DNA of 64,000 nucleotides from Homoserinimonas sp. OAct 916 (GCF_003260275.1 NZ_QJHB01000005.1:124001-188000), one strand, 5' to 3'; shown: positions 53,220 to 62,371, numbered from the stretch's first letter. Numbers and translations: made by a program. Notes: generated from the sequence alone by a model not told the origin.

Positions 53220-54424
53220 CGCGCGGTCTCAGGCATCAGAGGCCGTATGTTCGCGGGCTCCGCGTACAGTTTGATCACCGAGCCGACCTTGGTCGCCTTG
53301 TCGTCGAACGGGGGCGGGATGCGCACACCGAGTTCAGTGCCATCATCAAGCAGGACGGTGCACCGCAGATCGGTTCCCATGTAAACCAGCCCGGAGATGG
53401 TGCCGGTGGCAAAGTGGTGCGCGCCATCGCCCACCGTGATGCGCTCGGGCCGGATGGCGAGAGTGACGGTGCCGTCGGGCGTGGGCACTGTCTTCGGCAG
53501 TGTCACCGACTGTCCGCCAGGCAGCGTGATGATCAGCGGGGAGTCCGCCACGGCGGCCGCCCCGTCCGGAGCCCGGACCGCGTCCGTGTTGATGAAATTG
53601 GTCTCCCCAATGAAGTCGGCGACGAACCGGTTGACCGGCTTTTCGTAGATCTCTTCCGGCGTGCCGATCTGCACCGGCCGACCCTTGTCAAAGACAGCGA
53701 TCCGGTCACCCATGCTCAACGCTTCCTCCTGGTCGTGGGTGACGAAGACGAAAGTGATCCCGGTGGTGCGTTGCAGGCGCTTGAGCTCGGCCTGCATGCC
53801 GCGGCGCAGCTTCAGATCCAACGCGGCGAGCGGCTCGTCCAGAAGCAATACTTCGGGCTGCTTTGCGAGGGCCCGCGCCAGTGCGACCCGTTGCTGCTGA
53901 CCACCGGACAGTTGTTCTGGCTTTCGGCTCGCCATCTCCTGCATCTGCACCAATTCAAGCATTTCAGTGACCCGGGCTTGCACTTCGGGGCGCGGACGGC
54001 CCTCCATCTCCAGGCCGAAGGCGATGTTCTGCGCCACCGTGAGGTGGGGAAACAACGCGTAGGACTGAAACACCGTGTTCACCGGCCGCTCGTGCGGCGG
54101 AAGCTGATCGATGCGCCTGGAACCGAGTCGGATCTCACCGGCGTCGAGCGTCTCGAGCCCGGCGATGGAGCGCAGCAGGGTGGTCTTGCCGCAGCCCGAC
54201 GGGCCGAGCATGACAAAGAATTCCCCCTGTTTGATACTGAACGACACGTCGTCGATCGCGTTGATCGCAACTTTTTCAGGAGTGATGTACGTCTTTCGCG
54301 CACCTTCGATCACGATCTCGCGTGACGGTGAGGAACTGGGATCGATCCGGTCGTATCCGGAAATCGTGGTGACTGGAATAGTCAAGACGTGCACACCGCC
54401 GCTCTGTGGAACGACCCTTGCCAT
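53216..54424 (-). CDS. potA: ABC transporter ATP-binding protein, PotA type
   Basis: A 402-residue ATPase and first gene of potA-potB-potC-potD-amidohydrolase. Walker A is GPSGCGKTT near residue 74, the signature [15 protein letters not shown] near 168, and Walker [13 protein letters not shown] near 188, followed by the switch [18 protein letters not shown]-terminal TOBE domain (about 300-395) is present. The first ~35 residues are an extra N-terminal extension before [11 protein letters not shown]. The promoter region is shared with the divergent TetR gene. Confidence 0.93.
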   Translation of the reverse strand: MARVVPQSGGVHVLTIPVTTISGYDRIDPSSSPSREIVIEGARKTYITPEKVAINAIDDVSFSIKQGEFFVMLGPSGCGKTTLLRSIAGLETLDAGEIRLGSRRIDQLPPHERPVNTVFQSYALFPHLTVAQNIAFGLEMEGRPRPEVQARVTEMLELVQMQEMASRKPEQLSGGQQQRVALARALAKQPEVLLLDEPLAALDLKLRRGMQAELKRLQRTTGITFVFVTHDQEEALSMGDRIAVFDKGRPVQIGTPEEIYEKPVNRFVADFIGETNFINTDAVRAPDGAAAVADSPLIITLPGGQSVTLPKTVPTPDGTVTLAIRPERITVGDGAHHFATGTISGLVYMGTDLRCTVLLDDGTELGVRIPPPFDDKATKVGSVIKLYAEPANIRPLMPETAR

Positions 54425-54480
54425 TTTGCCGGGGTTCGTGTTGGATTCAAACTAATGGCGTTAGATTGACTTCGCAACCG

Positions 54481-54494
54481 TGTTCACGTGAACA
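54481..54494. promoter_or_regulatory. Perfect 14-bp palindrome in the potA-tetR intergenic region
   Basis: TGTTCACGTGAACA is a perfect palindrome halfway between the divergent potA and TetR genes; a second, imperfect one (CTAATGGCGTTAG) lies at 54454-54466. Both are candidate operators for the TetR-type regulator acting on the pot operon and on itself. Confidence 0.55.
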
Positions 54495-54557
54495 GTGACC
54501 GAATTGGAATATTTGGTGGCGTGGTCTCCGCACTCCCAGAAGGGGGATTGATCCAGC

Positions 54558-55262
54558 GTGGCTGAAGAGTTGGGCCCAATTCGTGCTGGGCGTCGAAGGC
54601 GCCCGGGTCGGCCGACGATCGCGAAGATCACCACGGAAGGCATCGCGCTTGCTGCGCTGGAACTCATCGATGAACGCGGCTGGGCGGCGCTGACCATGTC
54701 ATCGCTCGCATCACGACTTGGTGCACGGGCACCTTCCCTGTACCACCACATCTCCGGCCAACACGATTTGATCGACCTCGTTCGAGACCTGGTGGTCGCC
54801 GAGATCGACGTGTCAATGTTTAAAAGCCTGCCTCTCGCTGATGCGTTGCGCGCGTTCGGGCTCTCCTACCACGAGGTCTTTGCCCGTCATCCGAACACCA
54901 TCCCCGTTCTGAGCGTCAGTCCGATCCGGGATGGGCGAACGATCGGCATGTATGAAACCGTGATGGTGGCGATGGCGCGCCACGGCTGGAGCGGCGAGCG
55001 TTCACTCGAGTTTCTGCTTGCCCTCGAGTACGTTGCACTCGGTACGGCCTTCGAGTGGAGCGCCAAGGATCTGATGATCTCGACGGAGGCAGCGGAGAAA
55101 TTCGACGCTCCGCTCCTCGCGAGTTACGTGACCAGTCGCACCGATCAGCAGGTTCTGGCCATCACAACGTTCACGCACCTGCTCGATATGCTCATCGCCG
55201 TTTTCGAGGTCGGCGACGTGGCGTCGATCACCCGTGCGGGAGTATCTGCTTTGACCAAATAG
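54558..55262 (+). CDS. TetR family transcriptional regulator
   Basis: A 234-residue repressor. The N-terminal helix-turn-helix is IALAALELIDERGWAALTMSSLASRLGARAPSLYHHISGQHDLIDLVRD, and the C-terminal half has the TetR_C-type pattern (DALRAFGLSYHEVFARHPNTIPVLS). An Arg-rich start (GRRRRPGRPT) precedes the HTH. It begins with GTG at 54558 and is divergent from potA, with palindromes in between, so it probably controls the pot operon. The effector may be the transported compound. Confidence 0.88.
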   Translation: MAEELGPIRAGRRRRPGRPTIAKITTEGIALAALELIDERGWAALTMSSLASRLGARAPSLYHHISGQHDLIDLVRDLVVAEIDVSMFKSLPLADALRAFGLSYHEVFARHPNTIPVLSVSPIRDGRTIGMYETVMVAMARHGWSGERSLEFLLALEYVALGTAFEWSAKDLMISTEAAEKFDAPLLASYVTSRTDQQVLAITTFTHLLDMLIAVFEVGDVASITRAGVSALTK

Positions 55263-55458
55263 GCGTGAGACAGAATCTCGCGACGAGGCAACTCATCCCA
55301 TCCGGCACTGAATAATGCCGTCCGATCCTTCGCTCAGCCTGCCCCGGCTGCCGGAACGGGCCTAGTGTGGCGCATGCGGTCCAGAAGATCTTGCGCGCCC
55401 CAAAGTCAAGCATCTCGGTGAGGATCGCGCCGTCTCCAATGATCTGAAGGAGTAGATA

Positions 55459-55713
55459 ATGACCAGATTGCCCGATTCCGAGCTTGTGCTCATCCCGGGC
55501 GGAACGCTGATCACAGCAACCGCCGAAGAGGGCCGTGAACTCGCCATCACGATGGCCAGGCACAGCATCCACAAGATTCAGCCCGATGCCGAGGTGCTTG
55601 CCGCCGACAGACACGTGTACGCGACAAACCCCGACAGCCTCATCGCCACTTCGCAGGTGATCGCGCTGGAGTTCCAGACCATCGCAGCCGCAAACAACTA
55701 CTGGCGCGACTGA
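55459..55713 (+). CDS. Second hexameric tyrosine-coordinated heme protein (HTHP) paralogue
   Basis: An 84-residue protein. It aligns along its length with the 76-residue HTHP at 22664: TATAEEGRELAITMARHSIH, QPDAEV, Tyr54 in DRHVYATNPDSL at the heme-ligand position, and SQVIALEFQTIAAANNYWRD at the C-terminus. By eye about 30 of 66 aligned residues are identical. The N-terminal 16 residues (MTRLPDSELVLIPGGT) differ and replace the WLPTL segment. AAGGAG lies six bases before the ATG. It stands alone, 196 bases after the TetR gene and before a long hairpin, so it has its own promoter. Confidence 0.8.
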   Translation: MTRLPDSELVLIPGGTLITATAEEGRELAITMARHSIHKIQPDAEVLAADRHVYATNPDSLIATSQVIALEFQTIAAANNYWRD

Positions 55714-55732
55714 TTTCTCGACGCCCCGCCCC

Positions 55733-55785
55733 AGGGGTCAACATCGGCATCAGAATCATCAATTCTGCTGCCGATGTTGACCCCT
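55733..55785. terminator. 17-bp perfect hairpin, convergent terminator
   Basis: AGGGGTCAACATCGGCA (55733-55749) pairs exactly with 55769-55785; the loop has a further short stem (CAGAAT/ATTCTG). It lies between the second HTHP gene and the minus-strand gene ending at 55759, partly within the latter's last codons. Confidence 0.65.
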
Positions 55786-56703
55786 CACCGGGTTATCGTC
55801 GGCGACGGGCGTGGTCGAGACCGCAGTCGCCAGCGGGTCGGCTTGCGGATCCCACTGCGGGAGGTGCCCCAACGGGCTCGGCTGTGGCAGCACCTGCCTG
55901 CAGGCGTGCGCCAACGGCGCCACAAGACTCGCCACAGCAACCAGGTCGATGTCCGACAGGTGACTCCACGGCTCGGCGGCGAGCCGATTCGTGAGGTGTT
56001 CGGCACCCTCGAGCGCTTCCACACCAGCCGAGCTGATTGTATGGTCGGCGTTCAGTAGACCGCGTGCAACCAGGCGATCACCCTCCGCGGCCCACTCGTG
56101 GTCCGTCCACCCGCGGCTGAGCCTCAGGGTTCTAGCATTGCGGTCGAGCGCGCTTCGCAGCACAACACTGCTCAACCCTGCGATACCTGTGCTGACCAGT
56201 GCTATCACGTGCCCGTCACCACGGTGTTCGCGCAACGTGGTCGCTGCTTGCCAGAGCCTTCGGTACGGTTCTCTCTCGTCGGGCAGCGCCCGGTTAGCAG
56301 CAGACAGCGCACGGCCGATCGTATCGGCCCGCTGAGCTGCGACGGTGAGTGCATCCGCGGCCCGGGCGACGGAGGATTCGTCGGGGATGATGGTGCGCAG
56401 GGCCTCGGCTGCCCCGGTGGACCGTGCGTGAAGCACCTCCTCCACTGATGCGGACGACCAGACACTCGGTAGGGCCCTCTCGACCAGATACGGAGCGAAC
56501 CCGCTGAACAGGGCGATCACGGGGGCCGCGTCCACCGGGCCCAATGGTGCGGCTCTGCCGGCGAAGTAGCCATCCCAGTACCGGGTCAGCCCGACGGACG
56601 CGAACCCTTCGCGCGCCTGAGGCGTGAAGTAGGAAACCGCATGGATTGGCTCGAACAGGGTCCACATCGCCCTCACCACGTGTTCGCGGGCCGGAACGGT
56701 CAT
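55759..56703 (-). CDS. SCO6745-family protein
   Basis: A 314-residue protein. The start MTVPAREHVVRAMWTLFEPIHAVSYFTPQAREGFASVGLTRYWDGYFAGRAAPLGPVDAAPVIALFSGFAP is the pattern of the actinobacterial SCO6745 family. The rest contains LRLSRGWTDHEWAAEGDRLVARGLLNADHTIS, a winged-helix-like part found in the family. Function not established. ATG 56703 has GGAG five bases upstream. It is convergent with the HTHP gene and divergent from the response-regulator gene. Confidence 0.75.
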   Translation of the reverse strand: MTVPAREHVVRAMWTLFEPIHAVSYFTPQAREGFASVGLTRYWDGYFAGRAAPLGPVDAAPVIALFSGFAPYLVERALPSVWSSASVEEVLHARSTGAAEALRTIIPDESSVARAADALTVAAQRADTIGRALSAANRALPDEREPYRRLWQAATTLREHRGDGHVIALVSTGIAGLSSVVLRSALDRNARTLRLSRGWTDHEWAAEGDRLVARGLLNADHTISSAGVEALEGAEHLTNRLAAEPWSHLSDIDLVAVASLVAPLAHACRQVLPQPSPLGHLPQWDPQADPLATAVSTTPVADDNPVRGQHRQQN

Positions 56704-56852
56704 CGTGTCTCCATCTCGTCTTCGAATCCACAGTCGGCCATGATCGGCGGCTGTAAATTCATTTGCCGGACAGGCTACGCCTTCACCGGGTCGACGGCGC
56801 TGCGTTTCGCCCAAGCCGAGCCACACCAAGCTCTGGTACCTATACTTCGACC

Positions 56853-57524
56853 ATGGACGAAGGCGCACGTATCCTCGTGGCAGAAGATGACGCGCGCCTG
56901 GCAGCGATGCTGCGCGAACTGCTTCAGGGCGAGGGCTACGAAGTTGTCATCGCCCGCGACGGCCAGCGCGCACTGCACGAAGGGCTGACGCAGCAGTTCG
57001 ATGTGATCCTCCTCGATCGGGGGCTCCCTGTGATCGAAGGCCTCGACGTCTTGATGCGACTGCGCGCCCATGGAGTCCGTAGCCCGGCTCTGGTCCTCTC
57101 CGCCTTGGGCAACCCCTCCGACCGGGTCGAAGGCCTCGATCGCGGGGCCGAGGATTACCTTTCGAAGCCATTCGACATCGACGAATTGTTGGCACGGCTG
57201 AGGGCGTTGCGCCGCCGTCTCACCTCCACTCTGCACGTGCTGCAGATCCCGGGCGGAATGTTGGACACCGCCTCACGCTCGGTGACCCGCTCTGGCATAG
57301 ACGGTGTCGTACCCCTGACCGAACGTGAAGGAGACCTGCTTGAGAAACTGGCTCGGCGGCCAGGACAGGTTTTCTCGCGCGGGGACCTTCTGTCGTCCGT
57401 GTTCGCTGACGCCGACGATGCGGGTGTCGTCGATACCTATGTGCACTACTTGCGCAAGAAATTGGGGCGGGAATGTGTGCTCACCGTGCGGGGAATCGGT
57501 TATCGCCTGGGTCGGCTGCCGTGA
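56853..57524 (+). CDS. OmpR-family response regulator
   Basis: A 223-residue regulator. The receiver domain has acidic residues EDD (11-13), the phosphorylation site Asp55 in VILLDRGLP, and Lys105 in YLSKPFD. A C-terminal winged-helix DNA-binding domain of OmpR/PhoB type follows (EREGDLLEKLARRPGQVFSRGDLLSSVFADADDAGVVDTYVHYLRKKLG, VRGIGYRL). It overlaps the histidine-kinase gene by four bases (GTGA). The pair sits directly upstream of the flavin electron-transfer genes and may control them. Confidence 0.93.
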   Translation: MDEGARILVAEDDARLAAMLRELLQGEGYEVVIARDGQRALHEGLTQQFDVILLDRGLPVIEGLDVLMRLRAHGVRSPALVLSALGNPSDRVEGLDRGAEDYLSKPFDIDELLARLRALRRRLTSTLHVLQIPGGMLDTASRSVTRSGIDGVVPLTEREGDLLEKLARRPGQVFSRGDLLSSVFADADDAGVVDTYVHYLRKKLGRECVLTVRGIGYRLGRLP

Positions 57525-58738
57525 ACCCCCACGATGGCACCGAGCTCAGGCGGGCGTCACTTCGACTGGCGGCGCAGTTCGCTGCGTTGATCGTGGTGTT
57601 GTTCGCCATTCTCGGTGGAGTCGTCTTCGCTATTGTCCAAGCGAGCCAGGGTGAGTCGATCGAGCGGACCCTCCGCGATGCATCGGTGATCGACTCGCCC
57701 ATGGACGCTCCTTCCGGTGTATTCGTCGCCATTGTTGGAGAGGACGGAGTACAACTTCCGCCAGACCTTCCGGCGGGCCTGCCTGACGAGAGTGCACTGC
57801 ACGATGTTGTCACGACCGGCCGCACCGTACAGCAGAACACGACGATCGACGGTCAGACCTACGTCATCCGAACCGCCCGTGACAATGGCCGCGTGACCCA
57901 GGTCGCTGTCAACCTGCACGAGAGTCAGGAGGAGTTGCGGCGATTGGGCACGGCCCTGGTCGTCTCAGGAGTCATCGCCGCTGTCGCAGCAAGCCTGATC
58001 GCGCTGTGGATGGCTCGGCGCGCGATGCGGCCGCTGGTCGATGCGCTCACACTTCAGCGACGTTTTGTCATGGATGCCAGCCATGAGCTGCGCACCCCCC
58101 TCACACTGCTCAGTACACGAGCCCAACTGGTTCGACGGCGACTGGCTTCGATGGACTCCGGTTCGGTGACCGGCGTCGTCGCCGGGCTGGACGAGATAGT
58201 GCAGGATTCCAAAGCGTTGTCGGAGATTCTGGAGGACCTGCTGATCGCCGCCGACCCGCGAGAGATGGCGCAAAAGATCCACCTGGATCTCGCGGCACTC
58301 GCTGATGAGTCCGTCAACAGCCTGCAGTCGAACGCCGACGGCCGCGCGATCACGCTTCGCCGAATCGGGTCGACCCACCCGGTGCTGATCACCGGCGCAC
58401 CCGTCTCCTTGCAGCGGCTGTTCACAGCCTTGATCACTAATGCGCTCGACCATGCAACATCGGCTGTGGATGTCGAGGTCACGGTGCAGGAACACGAAGC
58501 GCTGATCCGGGTCATGGATGATGGCCCGGGGTTTGCTTCGGGGATGGACACGCACGCGTTCGAGCGCTTCGCCACCTCTCGACCGACGAACAATGATGAG
58601 CAACGCACGAGGAACTACGGTCTCGGCCTCGCCCTGGTCGCAGAGGTGGCCACCCGCCATCGCGGAACTGTGAGCGTCGAAGACAGCCGCCTCGGCCACG
58701 GGGCGGTGGTGACCGTGCGGTTACCAGCCGACTCCTGA
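57521..58738 (+). CDS. Two-component sensor histidine kinase
   Basis: A 405-residue membrane kinase with two transmembrane helices (about 18-42 and 146-165) that bracket an extracytoplasmic domain of about 100 residues, then a HAMP-like linker. The phosphoacceptor His188 is in DASHELRTPLTLLST. The ATPase domain has NALDHATSAVDVEV, DDGPGF and a GLGLALVAEVATRHRG box. The GTG start is coupled to the upstream regulator stop. The kinase probably senses an envelope or redox signal. Confidence 0.93.
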   Translation: MNPHDGTELRRASLRLAAQFAALIVVLFAILGGVVFAIVQASQGESIERTLRDASVIDSPMDAPSGVFVAIVGEDGVQLPPDLPAGLPDESALHDVVTTGRTVQQNTTIDGQTYVIRTARDNGRVTQVAVNLHESQEELRRLGTALVVSGVIAAVAASLIALWMARRAMRPLVDALTLQRRFVMDASHELRTPLTLLSTRAQLVRRRLASMDSGSVTGVVAGLDEIVQDSKALSEILEDLLIAADPREMAQKIHLDLAALADESVNSLQSNADGRAITLRRIGSTHPVLITGAPVSLQRLFTALITNALDHATSAVDVEVTVQEHEALIRVMDDGPGFASGMDTHAFERFATSRPTNNDEQRTRNYGLGLALVAEVATRHRGTVSVEDSRLGHGAVVTVRLPADS

Positions 58739-58848
58739 GGAACTCACAGCTCGCTCCCTGCCCAGCTAAGAAAGTTGGAAGAAAGTCGCATCAGTGTGGA
58801 AGTATCCGCTGATGATCGAAGGGCTGGCAGGACGATGCGTGAGAAGTC

Positions 58849-60249
58849 ATGACCGCAGGAACGGCGAGTGCGCCTACGCTACACCTCGGCACGAACGCAG
58901 ACCCGCATCCGCGTCGGTCACAGCCCGGGCGGACCGCCCGCCTGCGGTCCCGACTCGTGCGGGCGGTACTCGCCATCGGTTTCACAGGGGTGCTGCTGAT
59001 GTGGTGGATGGACACTCCCGCCGGGCCCGCCGCAACACCCGGGCAGCTCGCAAACACGATCGGCGAACTGGCCGGCATGCTCGGTGGTTATCTGGTGTGC
59101 GCCCAGGTGCTGCTCATCGCGCGGATTCCGTGGTTCGAGTCGGCAGTGGGCCTGGACAAGCTGGTTCGCTGGCATCGCAACCTCGGCACAACCGTGATCT
59201 TTCTGATCCTCACACATGTCGGCCTCATGATCGTCGGTGGCATGCTGCTCGATCATTCGACGCCTTGGAATGAGGTCTTCATCCTTCTGGGCAGCTACCC
59301 AGACATACTCACAGCGCTGATCGGAACCGCACTCTTTCTCGCCGTGGGTCTCAGCAGCGCCCGGTTGGTCAGAATGCGTTTGTCTTATGAAACGTGGTAC
59401 TGGTTGCACGTGACCACGTATGCGGCCATCTTCCTCACGTTCCTGCACCAGCTCAGTGCCGGCGTGAACTTCGTCAGCAACCCGGTGAATCGCCTTCTGT
59501 GGTTGCTGTTGTATCTCGGCACCGCTTCGGCCGTGTTGACGTGGCGGTTCGTCGTGCCGGCGGCAACGGCGTGGCGAAACCGCTTGAGTGTGGACCGCGT
59601 GGTCATGGAGTCATCGTTTGCGGCCAGCGTGTGGCTCAGGGGCCGCAACCTCGAGGAGTTGGGGGTGCGTGCCGGAAATTTTATGCTTTTCCGGTTCATC
59701 GGGTGGGGACATCTTCTGACGGCGCACCCCTACTCGATCTCCCGTGTGCCCCAGGCAGACATGTTGCGCATCACCGTAGGCGCTCTCGGCGACCACTCCA
59801 GCCTCATCCGGTGGCTGAGACCGGGAACGTTCGTCTTCGCGGAGGGGCCCTTCGGCCACTTCACAGCAGACCGGGCCAGCCGCAGGCGCATTCTGCTCAT
59901 TGCGGGCGGCGCTGGAATCGGGCCGATCTGCGCTCTTGCAGAGGAGATGACGGCCGCGGGCCGGGACGTTGTGCTGTTGTATCGCGCACGATCCCAAAGC
60001 CATTTGGCGCTGCTCGCAGAACTCCAGTCGATGCCGGGTCTGACCGTGATCGCTTTGCCGGGGCGCCGATGGGATCTGGGCTACGATCCGCTCTCCGAGG
60101 ATGCCCTGGCCTACTACGTTCCCGATGTCGGCAGACGTGAGGTCTTCATCTGCGGGCCGGAAGCCATGGCGCTCCAGGCCGAATCATCCCTTCGGAGTCT
60201 TCACGTTCCCGGAGAGTTCATCCACCGAGAAGAATTGAGCATGTCATGA
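58849..60249 (+). CDS. Ferric-reductase-like membrane flavoprotein
   Basis: A 466-residue protein. Residues ~35-225 are a six-helix ferric-reductase/NOX-type membrane domain with paired histidines for two hemes (LVRWHRNLGTTVIFLILTHVGLM and YWLHVTTYAAIFLTFLHQL). Residues ~235-330 bind FAD (HPYSISRVP, EGPFGHF), and ~330-466 bind NAD(P)H (LLIAGGAGIGPICAL, FICGPEAM). Electrons would pass from cytoplasmic NAD(P)H through FAD and heme to the outside. It overlaps the FMN-binding protein gene by four bases, which suggests that the flavoprotein supplies electrons to it. Confidence 0.92.
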   Translation: MTAGTASAPTLHLGTNADPHPRRSQPGRTARLRSRLVRAVLAIGFTGVLLMWWMDTPAGPAATPGQLANTIGELAGMLGGYLVCAQVLLIARIPWFESAVGLDKLVRWHRNLGTTVIFLILTHVGLMIVGGMLLDHSTPWNEVFILLGSYPDILTALIGTALFLAVGLSSARLVRMRLSYETWYWLHVTTYAAIFLTFLHQLSAGVNFVSNPVNRLLWLLLYLGTASAVLTWRFVVPAATAWRNRLSVDRVVMESSFAASVWLRGRNLEELGVRAGNFMLFRFIGWGHLLTAHPYSISRVPQADMLRITVGALGDHSSLIRWLRPGTFVFAEGPFGHFTADRASRRRILLIAGGAGIGPICALAEEMTAAGRDVVLLYRARSQSHLALLAELQSMPGLTVIALPGRRWDLGYDPLSEDALAYYVPDVGRREVFICGPEAMALQAESSLRSLHVPGEFIHREELSMS

Positions 60250-60767
60250 AGCTGAAGAAATGGCGCGGAACCCTCATGTTCTTCGTTGTTCTCGCGGTGT
60301 TGGGCCTCACGGTCGGGCTCAGGCTGTACTCAACGGTTGGCGGTGCGACAGCCCTGGCGCTCGGTGCCACGTCCCAGGCCAGCGGCACATCGTCACGGAC
60401 CACCACCGCGCCGATAGCCCCGAACACGCCGAAAACACCCGCCCCGAAATCCCCCTCCCCGGCCACCATTCCCGCACCTGCGCCAGTTCCGACGGCGAGC
60501 AGGACAATCTCAGGTCAGACGCAAGACACTCCGTACGGGCCAATCCAGGTGTCAGTGACGTTCGTCGGTAAGACCATCTCGTCGGTCACCGAACTGCAGG
60601 CGCCCAATGACCGCGAGCTCAGCATCGAGATCAACGCTCAGGCAGCGCCGATCCTCGCCCAAGAAGTGCTGACTTCACAGTCAGCGCGGATCGACACTGT
60701 TTCAGGCGCCACCTACACGTCTGATGGCTATGCACTGTCGGTTCAATCTGCGATCGACCAGCGATGA
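60246..60767 (+). CDS. Membrane-anchored FMN-binding domain protein with flavinylation motif
   Basis: A 173-residue protein. A signal anchor helix (about residues 9-24) and a Thr/Pro/Ala-rich linker (45-85) precede an FMN-binding domain. The flavinylation motif is SGATYTSDGY, with Thr156 as the predicted site for covalent FMN attachment by ApbE. It would sit outside the membrane and accept electrons from the ferric-reductase-like partner. The apbE gene follows at once with a four-base overlap. Confidence 0.92.
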   Translation: MKLKKWRGTLMFFVVLAVLGLTVGLRLYSTVGGATALALGATSQASGTSSRTTTAPIAPNTPKTPAPKSPSPATIPAPAPVPTASRTISGQTQDTPYGPIQVSVTFVGKTISSVTELQAPNDRELSIEINAQAAPILAQEVLTSQSARIDTVSGATYTSDGYALSVQSAIDQR

Positions 60768-61564
60768 GGTTCGTCGAGACGGTCATGGGCATTCCCATGT
60801 CCGTCGAGATCCTTGAGTTGGCGGATGACGCGGCGGTCGCCTTGGCCCGGGAGGCGTTCGAGTTGATCAAGGCGGCCGACCGCAGGTTCAGCACCTACAG
60901 GGACGACAGCGAGGTGGCCGCGGTGAATCGGGGCAGCTTGTGCTACGACGATTACAGCGAAGACCTGCGTGAGGTACTGGCCATTGCGGAACGTGCCGAA
61001 CGAAACTCAGGCCATGCATTCAGTGCCCGGCTACCCGGCCGCAACCTGGATCTGAATGGCGTGGTCAAGGGCTGGGCTGTGCAACGGGCCGCGGACCTGC
61101 TGGTGGCTCGCCACGTCGAGGCGTTCTGCTTCAACGCGGGCGGTGACGTCATCGTTCATGGCAGACCAACCGGCTTGCCCAGCTGGAATATCGCTGTCCG
61201 CTCCCCCTGGGATGCCGCCGGCCACCTGGCCGTGTTGGCCGTGACAGACGGGGGCGCTGTGGCCACATCGGGCAGTTACGAACGTGGCGCTCATATCCTT
61301 GACGGCAGAACCGGATGCCGGTCCGCTCAGTTCGCGAGCGTCACAGTTCTCGCGCCACGCCTGACCACGGCCGACGTATTGGCGACATCCGTCTTCGTTC
61401 TGGGAGACGAGGGGTTGCCCTGGGCGTTGGAACAGGGCGCCACAGCCGTTCTCGCCGTCAGGCCCGATGCCTCGATGGTCGGTGCGGGTGCCATCCCGCT
61501 CGCCACTGCCGAAGCCACGACGATCCCGGGGAGGGCATCAATGGCTCGGCAGGGTCAGCGCTGA
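60764..61564 (+). CDS. apbE: FAD:protein FMN transferase
   Basis: A 266-residue ApbE. Characteristic segments are FETVMGIPMS-like start (VETVMGIPMSVEIL), RRFSTYRDDSEVAAVN, LDLNGVVKGWAVQRAADLL, FCFNAGGDVIVHG and HILDGRTGCRSAQFASVTV. It transfers FMN from FAD to a Thr of the neighbouring FMN-binding protein. No signal peptide is visible, so in this operon the protein may be cytoplasmic or exported by another route. It is the last gene of the cassette. Confidence 0.93.
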   Translation: MRFVETVMGIPMSVEILELADDAAVALAREAFELIKAADRRFSTYRDDSEVAAVNRGSLCYDDYSEDLREVLAIAERAERNSGHAFSARLPGRNLDLNGVVKGWAVQRAADLLVARHVEAFCFNAGGDVIVHGRPTGLPSWNIAVRSPWDAAGHLAVLAVTDGGAVATSGSYERGAHILDGRTGCRSAQFASVTVLAPRLTTADVLATSVFVLGDEGLPWALEQGATAVLAVRPDASMVGAGAIPLATAEATTIPGRASMARQGQR

Positions 61565-61575
61565 GGCTACCTCGC

Positions 61576-62100
61576 TCAGCTTGCTGCAGGCTCGCTTTCT
61601 CGGCGCGGGAGCTTCCAGCCCGGACGCACGTAATGGCAATTGTAGCCGTTCGGGTTCACTTCCAGATAGTCCTGATGTTCGTCCTCAGCCTCCCAGAAGG
61701 GACCGGCCGGGGTGACCTCGGTCACCACTTTGCCCGGCCACAGGCCGGATGCATCGACATCGGCGATCGTTTCCTCGGCCACCCGCTTCTGCTCGTCGCT
61801 GGTGTAAAAGATCGCCGAGCGATAACTTGTTCCGATGTCGTTGCCCTGACGGTTCTTCGTCGATGGGTCGTGGATCTGGAAGAAGAACTCCAGGATGTCG
61901 CGGAACGAGATCTGCTCCGGGTCGAAGACCACCTCCACGGACTCAGCATGGCTGCCGTGGTGCCGATAGGTCGCATTCTCAATGTCGCCCCCTGAATACC
62001 CGACGCGCGTCGAGACGATCCCCGGACGCGTACGGAGAAGGTGCTGGGCTCCCCAGAAACATCCTCCGGCCAAAATAGCGGTTTCGGTCGATGCTGTCAT
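61576..62100 (-). CDS. msrA: Peptide-methionine (S)-S-oxide reductase
   Basis: A 174-residue MsrA. The active site is [13 protein letters not shown] with Cys14, and the family segments [13 protein letters not shown]-like ([11 protein letters not shown]), [13 protein letters not shown] and [27 protein letters not shown] follow. It repairs methionine sulfoxide in proteins. AAGGAG precedes the ATG. It is convergent with apbE. Confidence 0.95.
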   Translation of the reverse strand: MTASTETAILAGGCFWGAQHLLRTRPGIVSTRVGYSGGDIENATYRHHGSHAESVEVVFDPEQISFRDILEFFFQIHDPSTKNRQGNDIGTSYRSAIFYTSDEQKRVAEETIADVDASGLWPGKVVTEVTPAGPFWEAEDEHQDYLEVNPNGYNCHYVRPGWKLPRRESEPAAS

Positions 62101-62172
62101 CGTCTGGACTCCTTCATGTTGGGCACGGGCTCGACATCACCATGCTGTGTTCGACGGTAGATACCACGGACT

Positions 62173-62253
62173 CTATCTGGAACACCGGGCACGCCCAAAG
62201 TGTTCCCGCATCACACGATCGCTGCGGTCGAACATCGGTGGGTGTTTCATCAT
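62173..62253 (-). CDS. 26-residue ORF with strong ribosome-binding site, possible truncated MmcQ/YjbR start
   Basis: A short frame MMKHPPMFDRSDRVMREHFGRARCSR with an AGGAGGAGGA run about 10 bases upstream of the ATG. The first ten residues resemble the N-terminus of MmcQ/YjbR-like (DUF419) proteins, which then should continue for ~110 residues; here a stop comes after 26. It may be the relic of a broken gene or a true small peptide. It is in the 271-base gap between msrA and the TDT transporter. Confidence 0.3.
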   Translation of the reverse strand: MMKHPPMFDRSDRVMREHFGRARCSR

Positions 62254-62371
62254 GATCTCCCCGTCCTCCTCCTTCTGACTCCATCAAGGAAAGACGGAAT
62301 CCGTTGGATCCACGAATGCACCGGGCTGCAATCACTGACGATGGTCCTGCGAACCCTTTACGGTTAGAGGT

